From CAYOKT01 sp964404605 (GTDB lineage: Bacteria; Electryoneota; Electryoneia; Electryoneales; Electryoneaceae), in NCBI GenBank assembly GCA_964404605.1, contig CAYOKT010000074.1:1-13599 (forward strand): a DNA stretch of 13,599 bases, in the 5' to 3' direction. Numbering within the stretch: the stretch's first letter is position 1; each line of letters starts with the position of its first letter. The notes under the pieces were generated by a model that made no database searches, was not told the origin of the DNA, and saw only the letters and a list, made by a program, of their open reading frames with translations. Shown one piece after another: positions 11,985 through 13,599 of this stretch. A program made the position numbers and the translations under genes.

Positions 11985-12718
11985 GCCGCCTCGCGCGCAT
12001 CTTCGCCTGGATCGGGCGGATCGGGGTCGTCCTGCTGGTCTGGTTGGCGATCATCCTGCTGTTCCAGTTCATCGTGATGCCGTTGTACACCCGGCAGGGG
12101 CGGGAAGTCGAGGTGCCGGATGTCCGCGGGCGGCTCCTCTCCGACGCGCGCGCCGTCTATGGCCCCCGGGGATTCCGGTTGGTCGTGGATGACGAGCGTT
12201 TCGATGCGGCCCTGCCCCCCGGGACCGTGGTCGACCAGTTCCCGCCTCCCGGCGGGGCGACGAAACGCGGCCGGAGGATCCACGTGGCGGTCTCCGTCGG
12301 ACCCCCGTTCGCCGTCGTCCCCGACCTGCGGGGCGAGAAGAAGGAAGAGGCGCTCTTCGCCCTGCAGCGCTCCGGCCTGACGGCGGACAGCATCCTCTAT
12401 GACTTCAGTGACAGCCTGTACGAGGGGCTGGTGCTGCGCCAGCGGCCGGAACCGGGGGACACGATCAGCCCCGGCGACACGGTCCGGGTGGTCGTCAGTC
12501 TCGGTCCGCGACCCGCCCGTGTCGTCGTGCCGGACCTTCTCGGTCTGCCCGAGGAGCAGGCGAAGTACCTCGCGCTGAAGGCGGGCCTGGCGGTGGCGCC
12601 GGTGGAATACGACCGCTACGTGAAGGAGAAGAACGGCGTGGTGGTTTACCAGCGCCCGCCGCAGCATACCGAAACGGCGTTCGGTGACAGCGTGCACCTG
12701 GTGGTCAACCGTAAGTAA
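11981..12718 (+). CDS. PASTA-domain membrane protein without a kinase domain
   Basis: The 245-residue product has a short basic N-terminus, one transmembrane helix (about 13-33), and three PASTA repeats: about 42-108 (VEVPDVRGR...HVAVSVG), 109-176 (AVVPDLRGEK...VRVVVSLG) and 180-243 (VVVPDLLGLP...VHLVVN). The topology predicts PASTA repeats outside the cytoplasmic membrane. In other proteins (PrkC/PknB kinases, PBP2x) these repeats bind peptidoglycan fragments or beta-lactams. No kinase or penicillin-binding domain is present and none fits in the 30-residue cytoplasmic part. GGAGG eight bases upstream of the ATG gives a strong ribosome site despite the ATGA overlap with rsmB. A role in cell-wall sensing is inferred only. 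Confidence 0.9.
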   Translation: MSRLARIFAWIGRIGVVLLVWLAIILLFQFIVMPLYTRQGREVEVPDVRGRLLSDARAVYGPRGFRLVVDDERFDAALPPGTVVDQFPPPGGATKRGRRIHVAVSVGPPFAVVPDLRGEKKEEALFALQRSGLTADSILYDFSDSLYEGLVLRQRPEPGDTISPGDTVRVVVSLGPRPARVVVPDLLGLPEEQAKYLALKAGLAVAPVEYDRYVKEKNGVVVYQRPPQHTETAFGDSVHLVVNRK

Positions 12719-12775
12719 CTTCCCGGGCGGAGGTTCATGCCCGCGGGGGGAGACGTTGCGAGGGGAGCGAGGCGC

Positions 12776-13477
12776 ATGAAGAGCAAGAACAACGGACGCA
12801 TCGGGGGCCGCGTGCGCCTGCTGCCCTCCCTGCTGGCGGCGGACTACTCCCGCCTCGGGGAGCAGGTCCGAGAGGCCCTGGCCGCGGGCGCGCACGGCCT
12901 GCACGCGGATGTGATGGACGGCCGTTTCGTCCCGCCCATCACCTACGGGGCGGATGTCGTCGCCGCCGTGATCCGCGCCACCGGGGCGGTGGTCGATGCC
13001 CACCTGATGGTCGCCGACCCGGAGAGGCAGATCGACGCCTTCGCTGAGGCCGGGGTGAGCGGGCTGACCGTTCACGTGGAAGCCACGCCCCACCTGCACC
13101 GTGTGTTGACCCGGATTCGACAGGCCGGCCTCGAGGCCGGGGTGGCCCTCAACCCCGCGACACCGGTCACCGAGACCCTGCGCTACACGGTCGAGCTGCT
13201 TGACCGCGTGCTCATCATGACGGTCAACCCCGGGTGGGGCGGGCAGGAGTTTCTGCGGAGCGGGCTGGACAAGGTGCACAAGGTGCGCCGCCTGCTGGAT
13301 TCCCTCGATTCACACGCCGAGGTCCAGGTGGACGGCGGTGTGGACGCCGGAAACGCGGCGGACCTCGTCCGGCACGGCGCGACCGAGCTGGTGGCCGGGA
13401 CGGCGGTGTTCCACGGGGATATCAAGGCCAACCTGGCCGCCCTGCGCCGTGCCGTCGAGAGCGCCCTCAGCGTATAA
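12776..13477 (+). CDS. rpe: Ribulose-phosphate 3-epimerase
   Basis: The 233-residue product is a TIM-barrel epimerase interconverting ribulose 5-phosphate and xylulose 5-phosphate in the pentose phosphate pathway. It shows LLPSLLAADYSRLG (15-28), the metal-binding HADVMDGRFVP (ligands H43 and D45), DAHLM (H76) and VDGGVD (D186), plus MTVNPGWGGQ (148-157) on the phosphate-side loop. All four expected metal ligands are present. The ATG at 12776 has GGGGAG eight bases upstream and leaves a short basic lead; an ATG at 12737 (with GGAGG only three bases away) would add 13 residues and is the alternative. It is the last gene of the plus-strand series. Confidence 0.95.
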   Translation: MKSKNNGRIGGRVRLLPSLLAADYSRLGEQVREALAAGAHGLHADVMDGRFVPPITYGADVVAAVIRATGAVVDAHLMVADPERQIDAFAEAGVSGLTVHVEATPHLHRVLTRIRQAGLEAGVALNPATPVTETLRYTVELLDRVLIMTVNPGWGGQEFLRSGLDKVHKVRRLLDSLDSHAEVQVDGGVDAGNAADLVRHGATELVAGTAVFHGDIKANLAALRRAVESALSV

Positions 13478-13493
13478 AGCGGGTGACGCCCTG

Positions 13494-13531
13494 CGAAGAG
13501 ATCCTGTTTCCACGGGGCTCCCGTCTCTTCG
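13494..13531 (+). terminator. Hairpin after rpe; candidate terminator
   Basis: CGAAGAGA (13494-13501) pairs with TCTCTTCG (13524-13531), and a smaller stem CGGG/CCCG (13513-13516 with 13520-13523) forms inside the loop. It begins 17 bases after the rpe stop codon. A clear T-run is missing after the stem (GTGTTATAGG), so intrinsic termination would be weak. Confidence 0.4.
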
Positions 13532-13538
13532 TGTTATA

Positions 13539-13560
13539 GGGGCACGGCGCACCGTGCCCC
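13539..13560. repeat. Dispersed palindromic repeat, copy 3
   Basis: This is the same element as at 317-340, preceded by GTGTTATAG (GTGTTGTAG in copy 1), with one substitution (A instead of G at 13551) that breaks the centre of the palindrome. It lies immediately after the post-rpe hairpin, in non-coding DNA that continues without visible genes to the end of the window. Confidence 0.75.
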
Positions 13561-13599
13561 ATTCCATCAAGCGTGCAACACAACGCCCAACTGCGTCAT

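Overview
The window is GC-rich bacterial chromosomal DNA from what looks like an anaerobe. The evidence for anaerobic life is a large cluster of oxygen-sensitive iron-sulfur enzymes: a ferredoxin-dependent 2-oxoacid oxidoreductase and NADH-dehydrogenase-like modules. No rRNA, tRNA, CRISPR array, phage gene or transposase is visible. Dispersed GC-rich palindromes of the kind common in genomes of uncultured lineages occur at both ends and inside one operon. I cannot name the phylum; a Gram-negative, possibly FCB-group or deltaproteobacterium-like anaerobe is a guess only.

Layout. Positions 1-442 hold no convincing gene: this stretch is AT-richer and carries four palindromes plus a possible frameshifted gene remnant. 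Positions 443-8181 are a minus-strand gene series. In transcription order it runs: P-loop ATPase (8181-7330), 2x[4Fe-4S] ferredoxin (7084-6851), the alpha, beta and gamma subunits of a VOR/KOR-type 2-oxoacid:ferredoxin oxidoreductase (6783-4370), a NuoE-like protein (4316-3768), a NuoF-like flavoprotein (3771-2011), a HoxU/NuoG-N-terminus-like protein (1811-1011) and a four-cluster ferredoxin (925-443). Positions 8182-8709 are a divergent regulatory region with two operator-like inverted repeats and an AT-rich promoter-like patch. Positions 8710-13477 are a plus-strand housekeeping series: yajC, def, fmt, rsmB, a PASTA-domain membrane protein and rpe. The last 120 bases carry a hairpin and another copy of the dispersed palindrome.

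How it fits together. The minus-strand series reads as one electron-transfer unit. A 2-oxoacid (branched-chain 2-oxoacid or 2-oxoglutarate) is oxidatively decarboxylated to an acyl-CoA, electrons pass to the ferredoxin, and the NuoE/NuoF/HoxU trimer could exchange them with NAD(P)H. No hydrogenase, formate dehydrogenase or aldehyde oxidoreductase catalytic subunit is present, so the oxidoreductase is the only visible partner of the diaphorase module. The NuoF-like and HoxU-like subunits both lack cluster-binding parts found in their best-known relatives. The plus-strand series matches the def-fmt-rsmB-...-PASTA kinase-...-rpe order of Gram-positive bacteria, but here the PASTA protein has no kinase domain and the phosphatase and rsgA genes are absent.
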